Positions 25,462-36,388 of a stretch of 46,772 nt of DNA are shown in pieces (the first letter of the stretch is position 1; every line of letters begins with the position of its first letter). Location: the NCBI RefSeq assembly GCF_003389455.1, contig NZ_QUAC01000027.1, positions 18,473 to 65,244 on the forward strand, written 5' to 3'. Made by a program: the position numbers and the translations under genes. The DNA comes from Streptomyces inhibens (GTDB lineage Bacteria > Actinomycetota > Actinomycetes > Streptomycetales > Streptomycetaceae). Below the pieces are notes generated by a model. That model was not told where the DNA came from. It saw only the letters and a list, made by a program, of their open reading frames with translations, and did not search any database.

Positions 25462-27996
25462 ATGTTCCGTACCGCCTTGCGCAATGTGCTTGCGCACAAG
25501 GCCCGGCTGCTGATGACCGTCCTCGCCGTGATGCTCGGCGTGGCCTTCGTCTCCGGCACCCTGGTCTTCACCTCGACCATCTCCGACGCGTACCAGGCCA
25601 GCTCCCAAAAGGGCTACGACAACGTCGACGTGGCCATCTCGCCGCGGTCCCAGGACAGCCACAGCGGTGCGCCCGGCGCGGTCCCCCGCCTCGACCAGAA
25701 GCTGCTGGACAAGGCCGCCAAGGTGCCCGGCGCCGCCTCCGCCACCGGCACCGTCTCCGGCTTCACGGCCATCGCCGACAAGAAGGGCGAGCTGATCGGC
25801 GACGGCTTCTCCACCCTCGGCGGCAACTACTTCCCCGGCAAGGACGGCCAGGACGCCCGCTATCCGATGCGCGGCGGCACCGCCCCCAAGGGCCCGCACG
25901 AGTTCGCGCTGGACGCCCACACCGCGGACAAGGCCGGCTACAAGGTCGGTGACACCGTACGGATCTCCGTCGACGGACCGGTCCGCGAGCAGAAGCTGAC
26001 CGGCATCTTCACCACCGACGACGGCACCGTCGCGGCCGGCGGCAGCCTCGCGCTGTTCGACACCCCGACCGCCCAGAAGCTGTTCGCGACGCCCGGCGGG
26101 TTCAGCGAGATCGACGTCAAGGCCGCCGCGGGAACGTCCCAGACGGCCCTGAAGTCGGCGATCGACAAGGTCCTGCCCAAGGACGGCGCCGAGGCCACCA
26201 CCGGCAAGCAGCTCGCCGACGAACAGGCCAAGGGGATCGCCCAGAGCATGGACGGCATGAAGAACGGCCTGCTGGCCTTCGCCGGGATCGCGCTCTTCGT
26301 CGGCATCTTCATCATCGCCAACACCTTCACCATGCTGGTCGCCCAGCGCACCAAGGAGCTGGCACTGCTGCGCGCGGTCGGCGCCAGCCGCCGCCAGGTG
26401 ACCCGCTCGGTGCTGCTGGAGGCGTTCGTCGTCGGCGCGGTCGCCGCGGTCGCGGGCCTGGCCGCCGGTATCGGCATCGGCGCCGGACTGCGCGCGCTGA
26501 TGAGCAGCACCGGCGCTACGGTCCCCGACGGACCGCTGGTGATCGAGCCGTCCACGGTCCTGGCCTCGCTGCTCGTCGGCATCGTGGTGACCGTCCTGGC
26601 CGCCTGGCTGCCGGGCCGCCGCGCCGCCAAGATCCCGCCGGTCGCCGCGATGAACAGCGTGCACGCCACCGCCACCACCAAGTCGCTGGTGGTCCGCAAC
26701 ACCATCGGTGCGCTGTTCGCGGGCGCCGGTGCGGCCGGTGTCCTGGTCGCCACCGGCATGGACGACGGCAAGGTCGTGATGGGCGGCGGCGCGGTGCTGC
26801 TGCTGATCGGCGTGTTCGTCCTGACGCCGCTGCTGTCGCGTCCGCTGATCGCGCTGGCCTCGCCCGTACTGCGCGCCTTCGGGATCGCCGGCTCCCTCGC
26901 CCGGCAGAACGCGGTCCGCAATCCGCGCCGTACGGCCGCCACGGCCTCCGCGCTGATGGTCGGGCTGACGCTGATCACCGGTCTGACGGTGATCGCGGGC
27001 AGCGTGCAGAAGGGCATCGACAAGATGGCCACCGACTCGCTCAAGGCCGACTACGTCGTCTCCATGGCGAGCCATACGCCGCTCTCCCCCGACGTCGCGA
27101 AGAAGATCGCCGGCCTGGGCGAGGTCACCGCGTCCAGCCCGCTGCGCAACTCCCCGTCCCGTATCGGCACCGACACCGCGTATCTGACCGGCGTCAACGG
27201 CAAGGACTTCGGCAAGCTCACCCGGCTCGACTTCACCAAGGGCTCGCTCGGCGAGCTGCGCGGCGACCGGGCCGTGGTGGACGACGTCACCGCCAAGGAG
27301 AAGGGCTGGCAGCCCGGCTCCCGTATCCCGGTGACGTACGAGGACGGCAAGAAGGGCACGCTGACCGTCTCGGGTGTCTACCAGGGCAACCAGATGATCA
27401 ACGGCATCGTCCTCGACAACGCCACCCTGGCCCCGCACCAGAAGCAGATCACCGATATGCAGGTGATGGTCAAGACGGCCGGCGGCCCCACCGACGCCAC
27501 CAAGGACTCGCTGGTCAAGGCGCTCGGCAAGAATCCGGCGATCTCCATCGCGGACAAGCAGGACGTCTCCGACGGCATCGCGAAGATGTTCAACCTGATG
27601 CTGAACATGCTCTACGGGCTGCTGGCCATGGCCGTGATCGTCGCGGTGCTCGGCGTCATCAACACCCTGGCGATGTCGGTCTTCGAACGCTCCCAGGAGA
27701 TCGGCATGCTGCGCGCCATCGGCCTGGACCGGCGCGGCATCAAGCGCATGGTGCGGCTGGAGTCGCTGGTGATCTCGCTCTTCGGCGGGGTGCTCGGCAT
27801 CGGCCTGGGCGTGTTCTTCGGCTGGGCGGCCGGTGAGCTGATCGGCGGCTCGCTGTCGACGTACGAGCTGGTGCTGCCGTGGGGCCGGATGGGCATCTTC
27901 CTCGCCATGGCCGCGCTCGTCGGCGTCCTGGCCGCGCTGTGGCCGGCGCGCAGGGCGGCCCGGCTGAACATGCTGGCCGCGATCAAGGCCGAATAG
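25462..27996 (+). CDS. FtsX-type ABC transporter permease
   Basis: The 844-residue permease has two FtsX modules. An N-terminal helix (LLMTVLAVMLGVAFVSGTLVF, near 17-37) precedes a MacB-like periplasmic core to about 260. A three-helix module then spans about 265-400. A second helix, from about 490, begins a duplicate core and module that end near 840 (LAMAALVGVLAALWPARRAARLNMLAAIKAE). This duplicated form serves with LolD-type ATPases in export or membrane remodelling. No substrate can be read from the sequence. Confidence 0.9.
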   Translation: MFRTALRNVLAHKARLLMTVLAVMLGVAFVSGTLVFTSTISDAYQASSQKGYDNVDVAISPRSQDSHSGAPGAVPRLDQKLLDKAAKVPGAASATGTVSGFTAIADKKGELIGDGFSTLGGNYFPGKDGQDARYPMRGGTAPKGPHEFALDAHTADKAGYKVGDTVRISVDGPVREQKLTGIFTTDDGTVAAGGSLALFDTPTAQKLFATPGGFSEIDVKAAAGTSQTALKSAIDKVLPKDGAEATTGKQLADEQAKGIAQSMDGMKNGLLAFAGIALFVGIFIIANTFTMLVAQRTKELALLRAVGASRRQVTRSVLLEAFVVGAVAAVAGLAAGIGIGAGLRALMSSTGATVPDGPLVIEPSTVLASLLVGIVVTVLAAWLPGRRAAKIPPVAAMNSVHATATTKSLVVRNTIGALFAGAGAAGVLVATGMDDGKVVMGGGAVLLLIGVFVLTPLLSRPLIALASPVLRAFGIAGSLARQNAVRNPRRTAATASALMVGLTLITGLTVIAGSVQKGIDKMATDSLKADYVVSMASHTPLSPDVAKKIAGLGEVTASSPLRNSPSRIGTDTAYLTGVNGKDFGKLTRLDFTKGSLGELRGDRAVVDDVTAKEKGWQPGSRIPVTYEDGKKGTLTVSGVYQGNQMINGIVLDNATLAPHQKQITDMQVMVKTAGGPTDATKDSLVKALGKNPAISIADKQDVSDGIAKMFNLMLNMLYGLLAMAVIVAVLGVINTLAMSVFERSQEIGMLRAIGLDRRGIKRMVRLESLVISLFGGVLGIGLGVFFGWAAGELIGGSLSTYELVLPWGRMGIFLAMAALVGVLAALWPARRAARLNMLAAIKAE

Positions 27997-28030
27997 CGCG
28001 GCACCGCGCTAGGACGCGCCGCGCCGATAA

Positions 28031-28079
28031 GTGCTCCGCCCGCCCGCCGCCCTCCAAGGGAGACGGGCGGGCGGAGCAC
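28031..28079. terminator. Bidirectional terminator
   Basis: GTGCTCCGCCCGCCCG (28031-28046) pairs perfectly with CGGGCGGGCGGAGCAC (28064-28079), between the convergent permease and cyclopropane synthase genes. Confidence 0.8.
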
Positions 28080-28105
28080 GTCGTGCACACAAGCCGCGGC
28101 GCGCG

Positions 28106-29434
28106 TCAGCTCCGCCAGTCGCGCGCCCGAAGCGGCATCCCCGCGTCCCCGGACTCCCGGGTACGGACGGCCAGCACCTGGTTGACTCCTATCCGGTTCC
28201 GCTCGAAGGACAGCGCACACGCGGCCATGTACAGCCGCCACACCCGCGCCCGCCCCTCGGACGTGAGCCGCACCGCCTCGCCCCAGTGGTTCTCCAGATT
28301 GGCGACCCAGGAGCGCAGCGTCAGCGCGTAGTGCTCCCGGATCGCCTCCACGTCCCGTACCTCGAACCCGGCGTCCTCCAGCTGGCCGACGGTCCGGCCG
28401 ACCGGCGCCAGCTCACCGTCCGGGAACACATACCGGTCGATGAACTCATCGACGTGGTACGCCTCCTCGTCCGCCACCGGCCGCCGCGCGATCTGGTGGT
28501 TGAGCAGCCGCCCGCCGGGCCTGAGCAACGCGTACAGGGCGTCGGCGTACTCCGCGTAGCGGGCCCGGCCGACATGCTCGGCCATCCCCACCGAGGAGAT
28601 CGCGTCGAACGGCTCGTCGTGGATCTCGCGGTAGTCCTGCACCCGGATCTCGACCCGGTCGGCGAGCCCGGCCTCGGCGATCCGCTTACGGGCCAGGGCC
28701 GCCTGCTCCTCGGAGAGGGTGATGCCGACCGCCCGTACGCCGTACTCACGGGCCGCGTGCAGCACCATCGAGCCCCAGCCGCAGCCCACGTCCAGCAGCC
28801 GCTGGCCCTCCTGGAGGCCGAGCTTGCGGCAGATCAGATCGAGCTTGTCGCGCTGGGCGTCCTCCAGGGTGGCGACAGTGTCTCCGGCGGTCTCGGCGCT
28901 CCCCCAGTAGGCGCAGGAGTAGACCATCGACGGGCCGAGCACCAGCGCGTAGAAGTCGTTGCCGACGTCGTAGTGGTGGCTGATGGCTTCCTTGTCGCGA
29001 GGCAGCGTGTGCAGCGGTCCACGGCGCCGTCTGACCTCCTCGGCGGGCGGTGTCGGCGGGACCGGGGCGCCGGCCAGCATCAGCAGCTCCCGGGCCGCGG
29101 AGCGGATCTCCGGGCGGGCCAGGGCGCGCAGCACGGCGGCGCGGCGCGGCTTGGGGGCGTCGCCGCCGCGCTCCCAGATCAGTCCGGCCAGCAGATCGAG
29201 CGCTTCGTAGAGATCGCCCTGGACGTCGATGTCGCCGGCCACCCAGGCGCGGGCCAGGCCCAGCTCGCCCGGCTTGAACAGCAGCCGGCGCAGCGCGCGG
29301 CGCCGGCGGATGACCAGTGTGGGTGCCCCCGGCGGGCCGGACTCGCTACGGTCCCAGGCGCGGATCCGCACCGGGAGCGGGGTTCCCAGCACCTCCTCGG
29401 CGAGCTTGGTGAGCCGCCCAGCGGCGTCGGCCAT
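28106..29434 (-). CDS. Cyclopropane-fatty-acyl-phospholipid synthase family
   Basis: The 442-residue SAM-dependent enzyme transfers a methylene to unsaturated phospholipid acyl chains. It has an N-terminal lipid-binding-type region (FKPGELGLARAWVAGDIDVQGDL), ISHHYDVGNDFYALVLG near 150-165, the SAM motif LLDVGCGWGSMVLHAAREYG near 214-233, and SVGMAEHVG near 281-289. The ATG at 29434 is chosen because GGAGGT lies 7 bp upstream; a GTG three codons earlier is less likely. Confidence 0.9.
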   Translation of the reverse strand: MADAAGRLTKLAEEVLGTPLPVRIRAWDRSESGPPGAPTLVIRRRRALRRLLFKPGELGLARAWVAGDIDVQGDLYEALDLLAGLIWERGGDAPKPRRAAVLRALARPEIRSAARELLMLAGAPVPPTPPAEEVRRRRGPLHTLPRDKEAISHHYDVGNDFYALVLGPSMVYSCAYWGSAETAGDTVATLEDAQRDKLDLICRKLGLQEGQRLLDVGCGWGSMVLHAAREYGVRAVGITLSEEQAALARKRIAEAGLADRVEIRVQDYREIHDEPFDAISSVGMAEHVGRARYAEYADALYALLRPGGRLLNHQIARRPVADEEAYHVDEFIDRYVFPDGELAPVGRTVGQLEDAGFEVRDVEAIREHYALTLRSWVANLENHWGEAVRLTSEGRARVWRLYMAACALSFERNRIGVNQVLAVRTRESGDAGMPLRARDWRS

Positions 29435-29570
29435 GTCGCACACCTCCGTGTTGACGAGTCGGGCAAAGAAGTTTCACCCACCACGTAAACGCCAATGGGG
29501 CGTCCAGATAGTCCCGTTCGCACGTAAGAGAACAACAAATCGGCGGCTCTTCGCCACGGCGCACACGCCA

Positions 29571-29604
29571 AAGGGCGCCCGCCCCACGGATGGCGGACGC
29601 CCTT
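29571..29604 (-). terminator. Terminator after ndh
   Basis: On the reverse strand AAGGGCGTCCGCC can pair with GGCGGGCGCCCTT, with one G-U pair, 30 bp past the ndh stop. Confidence 0.65.
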
Positions 29605-29633
29605 CGGGCTGGTCGGAGTACCCGACCGGTGGT

Positions 29634-31025
29634 TCAGGAAGCCTTGGCCTTCGGCTTGTCGCCGCCGGCGGCCGCGGCTGCCGGAGCGGGGGCCGGCTTG
29701 GCCGCCTCGTAGAACTCCTCGCGGGGGTTCTCCATGGCGCCGAGCGAGACGACCTCGCGCTTGAGGAACGTGGCCAGCGTCCAGTCGGCGAAGACCCGGA
29801 TCTTGCGGTTGAACGTCGGCATCGCCATGCCGTGGTACGCGCGGTGCATGTACCAGGCGAGACGGCCCTTGAGCTTGATCTTCATCTTGCCCATGACGAT
29901 CATCGCAACGCCCTTGTGCAGGCCGAGACCGGCGACCGCACCCTTGTTGGCGTGGCTGTACTCCTTCTGCGGGAAGCCCCGCATACCGGAGATCACGTTG
30001 TCGCCGAGGACCTTGGACTGCCGCAGCGCGTGCTGGGCGTTCGGCGGGCACCAGGCGTTCTCGTTGCCGTTCTTGCGACCGACCAGGTCGGGGACCTGCG
30101 CGTTGTCGCCGGCCGCCCAGATGTAGTCGGTGCCCTGCACCTGGAGGGTGGCGCCGGTGTCGACATGGCCGCGCGGGCCGAGCGGCAGACCGAAGCGGGA
30201 CAGCGCCGGGTTCGGCTTGACGCCCGCGGTCCACACGATGGTGTTGGAGTCGACCTCAAGGCCGTTGTTGAGCACGACGTGACCGTCGACGCAGGAGTCC
30301 ATGCCGGTCTTGAGGTAGATCTCGACGCCGCGGCCCTCAAGGTGCTCCTTGCCGTAGGCGCCGAGCTTCGGGCCGACCTCGGGGAGGATCTTGTCGGCGA
30401 CGTCGACCAACAGGAAGCGCATGTCCTCGCGCTTCACGTTGTTGTAGTACTTCGCGGCATCGCGGGCCATGTCCTCGACCTCGCCGATGGTCTCCGCGCC
30501 CGCGAAGCCACCACCGACGAAGACGAAGGTGAGCGCCTTGCGGCGGACGTCCTCGTCGGTCGTGGAGTCGGCCTTGTCCAGCTGCTCCAGGACGTGGTTA
30601 CGCAGGCCGATGGCCTCTTCCACGCCCTTCATGCCGATGCCGTTCTCGGCGAGGCCGGGAATCGGGAAGGTGCGGGAGACCGCGCCCATCGCGATGACCA
30701 GGTAGTCGAAGGGCAGCTCGTACGCCTCGCCGACCAGCGGGGCGATCGTGGCGACCTTGCGGTCCTGATCGATGGTGGTGACCCGGCCGGTGAGAACCTC
30801 CGCCTTGGGCAGCACGCGTCGTAGCGGAACCACGACGTGGCGGGGGGAGATGCTGCCGGCTGCAGCTTCAGGGAGGAAGGGCTGGTACGTCATGTACGAG
30901 CGCGGGTCGACGACCGTGACGGTCGCCTCGCCGTACCGCATCTTCTTGAGGATGCGACGTGCCGCGTACAGGCCTACGTACCCACCGCCTACAACGAGGA
31001 TCCTGGGACGCTCCGTGGTGCTCAT
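29634..31025 (-). CDS. ndh: Type II NADH dehydrogenase
   Basis: The 463-residue membrane-surface flavoprotein passes electrons from NADH to quinone without pumping protons. It has FAD motif ILVVGGGYVGLYAARR near 9-24, a second Rossmann motif FVFVGGGFAGAETIGE near 169-184, GDNAQVPD near 308-315, and a C-terminal amphipathic region of about 75 residues for membrane contact. The last 25 residues are Ala/Lys-rich. The ATG is preferred over upstream in-frame starts because residues just before it do not match the family. Two Rex-type sites upstream suggest control by NADH/NAD ratio. Confidence 0.88.
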   Translation of the reverse strand: MSTTERPRILVVGGGYVGLYAARRILKKMRYGEATVTVVDPRSYMTYQPFLPEAAAGSISPRHVVVPLRRVLPKAEVLTGRVTTIDQDRKVATIAPLVGEAYELPFDYLVIAMGAVSRTFPIPGLAENGIGMKGVEEAIGLRNHVLEQLDKADSTTDEDVRRKALTFVFVGGGFAGAETIGEVEDMARDAAKYYNNVKREDMRFLLVDVADKILPEVGPKLGAYGKEHLEGRGVEIYLKTGMDSCVDGHVVLNNGLEVDSNTIVWTAGVKPNPALSRFGLPLGPRGHVDTGATLQVQGTDYIWAAGDNAQVPDLVGRKNGNENAWCPPNAQHALRQSKVLGDNVISGMRGFPQKEYSHANKGAVAGLGLHKGVAMIVMGKMKIKLKGRLAWYMHRAYHGMAMPTFNRKIRVFADWTLATFLKREVVSLGAMENPREEFYEAAKPAPAPAAAAAGGDKPKAKAS

Positions 31026-31040
31026 GCAATCGAGTATCCA

Positions 31041-31055
31041 CCCCCACATGGGGGG
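31041..31055 (-). promoter_or_regulatory. Hairpin at the ndh ribosome site
   Basis: CCCCC and GGGGG arms with a short ATG-containing loop lie just upstream of ndh. The GGGGG forms part of the only SD-like stretch (GGGGGTGG), so folding could hide it. Confidence 0.35.
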
Positions 31056-31059
31056 TCGC

Positions 31060-31077
31060 TCGTGAGCCCCTTCACAA
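31060..31077. promoter_or_regulatory. Rex-type operator near ndh
   Basis: TTGTGAAGGGGCTCACGA (reverse strand) matches the Rex consensus TTGTGAACGCTTTCACAA in both half-sites except for one base near the end. It lies about 35 bp upstream of the ndh start. Confidence 0.6.
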
Positions 31078-31331
31078 GCACTCGGGGGGCATCTGCTACA
31101 CTCCGCCGGCTTCGTGACCGACGCCATAGTGCGGAATGGAACCACCGTGTTACGCGAGGCGTTGGAGACCCCCGTTGATCAGGGCTTGTGGGCCCTCGGG
31201 CGGCCGAACCAAGCCCTCCGCGGGTGCATCGCCGATCCGCCGGCGACCGCACAATCTCCGGGTCGAGGGGTCCTAGGACCTTCGAATGAGGGTCGGATGA
31301 TCAGATTGTTCGCCCAACGGGAGGCTTTTTC

Positions 31332-31349
31332 ATGTGAAGGATTTCACGA
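31332..31349. promoter_or_regulatory. Second Rex-type site upstream of ndh
   Basis: ATGTGAAGGATTTCACGA has TGTGA-N6-TCACG, the same half-sites as the near one, 306 bp upstream of ndh. It could be at the main ndh promoter. The rest of the 31026-31477 gap holds no coding frame I can support. Confidence 0.45.
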
Positions 31350-31477
31350 ACTTTCTTTCGGGGCCCGTCCGCCGGACCCCCTGAAGGCACCTGAAAGCCG
31401 CTCAGACGGGCAGGTCACCCGCTCAAAAAGCCACTTGGTGGAGACCGTTGCCGGCCTCCACCCGTCCCCTCGGCGCC

Positions 31478-32422
31478 TCAGTCGGCGATGCTCCAGGCGA
31501 TGCCGTCCAGGATGTCGTGCTCGCTGACGACGACCTCCTCGGCGCCCGTCCGCTCCATGATCGACAGCAGCACGAGCGCGCCCGCGGCGATCACATCGAC
31601 CCGGCCCGGGTGCATGACCGGGATGGCCGCACGCTCGGCATGGGTGGAGGACAGCAGATCGCCGGTGATCTCACGGACCTTCGCCAGGGAGACCCGGGAG
31701 TGGTGGATGGCCTCGGAGTCGTAGTGGTCGAGGCCCAGGGCGATGGCGGCGACGGTGGTCACCGAGCCGGCCAGGCCCACCAGGGTGGCGGCCTCGCTCA
31801 GCGGCACGGCCTCCTCGGCCCGGTCCAGCGCCGCGGCGATATCGGCCTTTATGGCGGTGATCTGGCCCGCGGTGGGCGGGTCGCTGATCTCCCCGCCGTG
31901 CAGCAGATGCCGCTCGGTCATCCGTACACAGCCGACATCGACCGAGCGCGCGGCCCGTACGTGGTCATCGCCGAGGACGAACTCGGTCGAGCCGCCGCCG
32001 ATGTCCACGACCAGGAAGGGCTTGGAGAGGTCCGAGCGGCCCGTGAGCTCCTTGGTGGCGCCGTTGAAGGAGAACTCCGCCTCCTGGTCGCCGGTGATCA
32101 CCTCGGGCTGCACACCCAGGATGTCCACCACACCGCGGACGAAGTCCTCGCGGTTCTCCGCGTCCCGCGAGGCCGAGGTCGCCACGAAGCGGATCTGCTC
32201 GGCGCCCAGGCCCTTGATCACCGCGGCGTACTCCCGGCAGGCCGCGAAGGTGCGGTCCAGCGCCTCCGGCGCCAGCCGTCCGGTGCGGTCCACGCCCTGG
32301 CCCAGCCGGACGATCTGCATCCGGCGGTCCAGGTCCTTCAGCTCACCGGTAGCCGGGTCCGCGTCCGCGACCAGCAGCCGGATGGAATTCGTACCGCAGT
32401 CGATGGCGGCGACCCGCTTCAC
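31478..32422 (-). CDS. Ppx/GppA-type phosphatase
   Basis: The 314-residue protein has the actin-like ASKHA fold of exopolyphosphatase/pppGpp phosphatase. The N-terminal phosphate motif is AIDCGTNSIRLLVAD (5-19). VVDIGGGSTEFV near 136-147 and GLAGSVTTVAAIALG near 208-222 complete the site. It acts on polyphosphate and/or pppGpp. The GTG start overlaps the DUF501 stop by four bases, so translation is coupled. Confidence 0.9.
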   Translation of the reverse strand: MKRVAAIDCGTNSIRLLVADADPATGELKDLDRRMQIVRLGQGVDRTGRLAPEALDRTFAACREYAAVIKGLGAEQIRFVATSASRDAENREDFVRGVVDILGVQPEVITGDQEAEFSFNGATKELTGRSDLSKPFLVVDIGGGSTEFVLGDDHVRAARSVDVGCVRMTERHLLHGGEISDPPTAGQITAIKADIAAALDRAEEAVPLSEAATLVGLAGSVTTVAAIALGLDHYDSEAIHHSRVSLAKVREITGDLLSSTHAERAAIPVMHPGRVDVIAAGALVLLSIMERTGAEEVVVSEHDILDGIAWSIAD

Positions 32423-32970
32423 TGGGCGTCTCCTTCGGGAGCGTCCTGGGTGTCCTGGCACGGGGAGACGCACGGCCCCTTCTTCCACCACTCCGGCAGC
32501 ATCGCGAGGGCCTCGTCACCGAGCGGGTTGACCCCCGGGCCGGCCGCCAGCGAGTGGCCGACCAGGACGTGCAGGCACTTGACCCGGTCGGGCATACCGC
32601 CCGCGCTCGGGAAGCCCTGGAGCACCTCGATGGCGTCCCGCCGCCGGATGTAGTCCTCGTGGGCCGCGCGGTAGGCGGCGGCAAGCGCAGGGTCGGTCGC
32701 CAGCCGCTCGGACATCTCCTTCATCACGCCGTTGGCCTCCAGCGTGCCGATCGCGGAGGCCGCGCGCGGGCAGGTGAGGTAGTAGAGCGTGGGGAAGGGC
32801 GTGCCGTCCTCCAGGCGCGGCGCCGTCTCGACGACATCCGGCTGTCCGCAGGGGCAGCGGTGCGCGATGGCGCGCAGTCCGCGCGGCGGGCGGCCGAGCT
32901 GCTCCTTGAAGGCGGCGATGTCCGCGGCGGTGGGCTCGGTGGGCTCGGTCTGGGGCGGGGGGGTGTCCAT
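32419..32970 (-). CDS. DUF501 protein
   Basis: The 183-residue protein matches the DUF501 family: FKEQLGRPPRGLRAIAHRCPCGQPDVVETAPRLEDGTPFPTLYYLTCP in the first third, and MPDRVKCLHVLVGHSLAAGPGVNPLGDEAL near 128-157. The cysteines in this stretch and near the C-terminus suggest metal binding, but this is a guess. DUF501 is commonly found beside Ppx/GppA and DivIC in actinobacteria. Function unknown. Confidence 0.9.
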   Translation of the reverse strand: MDTPPPQTEPTEPTAADIAAFKEQLGRPPRGLRAIAHRCPCGQPDVVETAPRLEDGTPFPTLYYLTCPRAASAIGTLEANGVMKEMSERLATDPALAAAYRAAHEDYIRRRDAIEVLQGFPSAGGMPDRVKCLHVLVGHSLAAGPGVNPLGDEALAMLPEWWKKGPCVSPCQDTQDAPEGDAQ

Positions 32971-33069
32971 GTGCGCTTTCGGTGAGGTGAGTGAGGGGGT
33001 GGCGGTGCGGGCCGCCCCTTGTCGACAGTACGGGCTGCCGCTCGCGGGCGGTACGGGCCGGGGCGTGTC

Positions 33070-33534
33070 CTACCGTTTGCCGGCCGGTTTGTCAGCCGAG
33101 TCGACGGCGTCCCACAGATTCTCGTACCAGGGGCGCTGCGCCGCTTGCGCCCCCTTCGGTGCGGAGGTGACGCCGGTGCCGTCCTGGACGATGAATCCGG
33201 TCTCGCCCGGCATGACGTAGTGCAGATGGCGGCGGGCCTGCTGCCGTACGTACGCCGGGTCCTGCCAGCGGGCCTTCTGCTCGCGCAGCCGGTCGAGTGC
33301 GGCACCGGCGTCCTGGGCCTTACGGCGCTGGTCGGCGATGTCCGAACGCTGGGAGACGTACTGCCTTATGGGATACGCGAGGGCGACGACCAGGGAGCAC
33401 ATCACCAGGGCCAGCAGGGCGGCGCGGCCGGTGAGGCGATTGCGGCGGGCCGGGCGGGCGCGGTAGACGCGGGCGGCGGCCTGCTCGCCGAGCGCCTTGA
33501 GTCGGGTCGCGGTCGAGAACCGGTCCGCGGGCAC
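33070..33534 (-). CDS. divIC: Septum formation initiator DivIC/FtsB
   Basis: The 154-residue bitopic protein has a basic N-terminus, one membrane helix (about 38-57, AALLALVMCSLVVALAYPI) and a coiled coil (about 62-95, SQRSDIADQRRKAQDAGAAL). The FtsB/DivIC-type end ARWQDPAYVRQQARRHLHYVMPGETGF near 92-118 follows. The external tail is short. It works with FtsL and DivIB/FtsQ in the divisome. The start is GTG with GGGGAG upstream. It lies directly downstream of enolase, as in many actinobacteria. Confidence 0.93.
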   Translation of the reverse strand: MPADRFSTATRLKALGEQAAARVYRARPARRNRLTGRAALLALVMCSLVVALAYPIRQYVSQRSDIADQRRKAQDAGAALDRLREQKARWQDPAYVRQQARRHLHYVMPGETGFIVQDGTGVTSAPKGAQAAQRPWYENLWDAVDSADKPAGKR

Positions 33535-33576
33535 GTCGTCTCCCCTTCACTCCCTGACGCCTGACTGCTGAAGCAG

Positions 33577-33619
33577 GTACGTCCCCGGCAACGGTACGGG
33601 ACCGCCACCGGGGACGTAC
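33577..33619 (-). terminator. Hairpin after enolase
   Basis: GTACGTCCCCGG (33577-33588) pairs perfectly with CCGGGGACGTAC (33608-33619), about 45 bp past the enolase stop. There is no T tract on the reverse strand, so it may attenuate rather than stop transcription into divIC. Confidence 0.55.
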
Positions 33620-33665
33620 GGGGTGCTGGGCGGTTGGCTCGCCCGATTAGCCCTTGCCGCCGTGA

Positions 33666-35253
<1,588 letters not shown>

Positions 35254-35281
35254 AAAAGCGGGGCCCGCCGCCCGGGCCCGC
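35254..35281 (-). terminator. Terminator of rpfA
   Basis: On the reverse strand GCGGGCCCG and CGGGCCCCGC form a stem with one bulge, followed by TTTT. It begins 23 bp past the stop. Confidence 0.7.
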
Positions 35282-35303
35282 AAAATCCCGGTGAGGGGAC
35301 GGA

Positions 35304-36180
<877 letters not shown>

Positions 36181-36388
36181 GGGCCCGCTTTGGCGAGCGG
36201 TCCCGACCGTAAGCAGCAACCCCCTTGATGTTCAAACCCCACCATCTGAACCAAGTTGACCGTTTTCGATCACAGGTTGGTCACATATTCGCAGGTGAAG
36301 CCCGTTATGACGGCAATGAGCAGACTGGGGGCGCGACGGGCAACGAGAGCCTTGTCTCACTTTCACGAAATAGGACGAAGGCGGCGAA

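Noticed and set aside
24376..27438. A 1020-codon reverse frame
   Set aside because: It is antisense to an intact ABC ATPase and FtsX gene and is full of Gly/Arg/His low-complexity text.
36240..36388. A second riboswitch near the end of rpfC
   Set aside because: The sequence has none of the ydaO conserved pieces; it is the rpfA promoter area.
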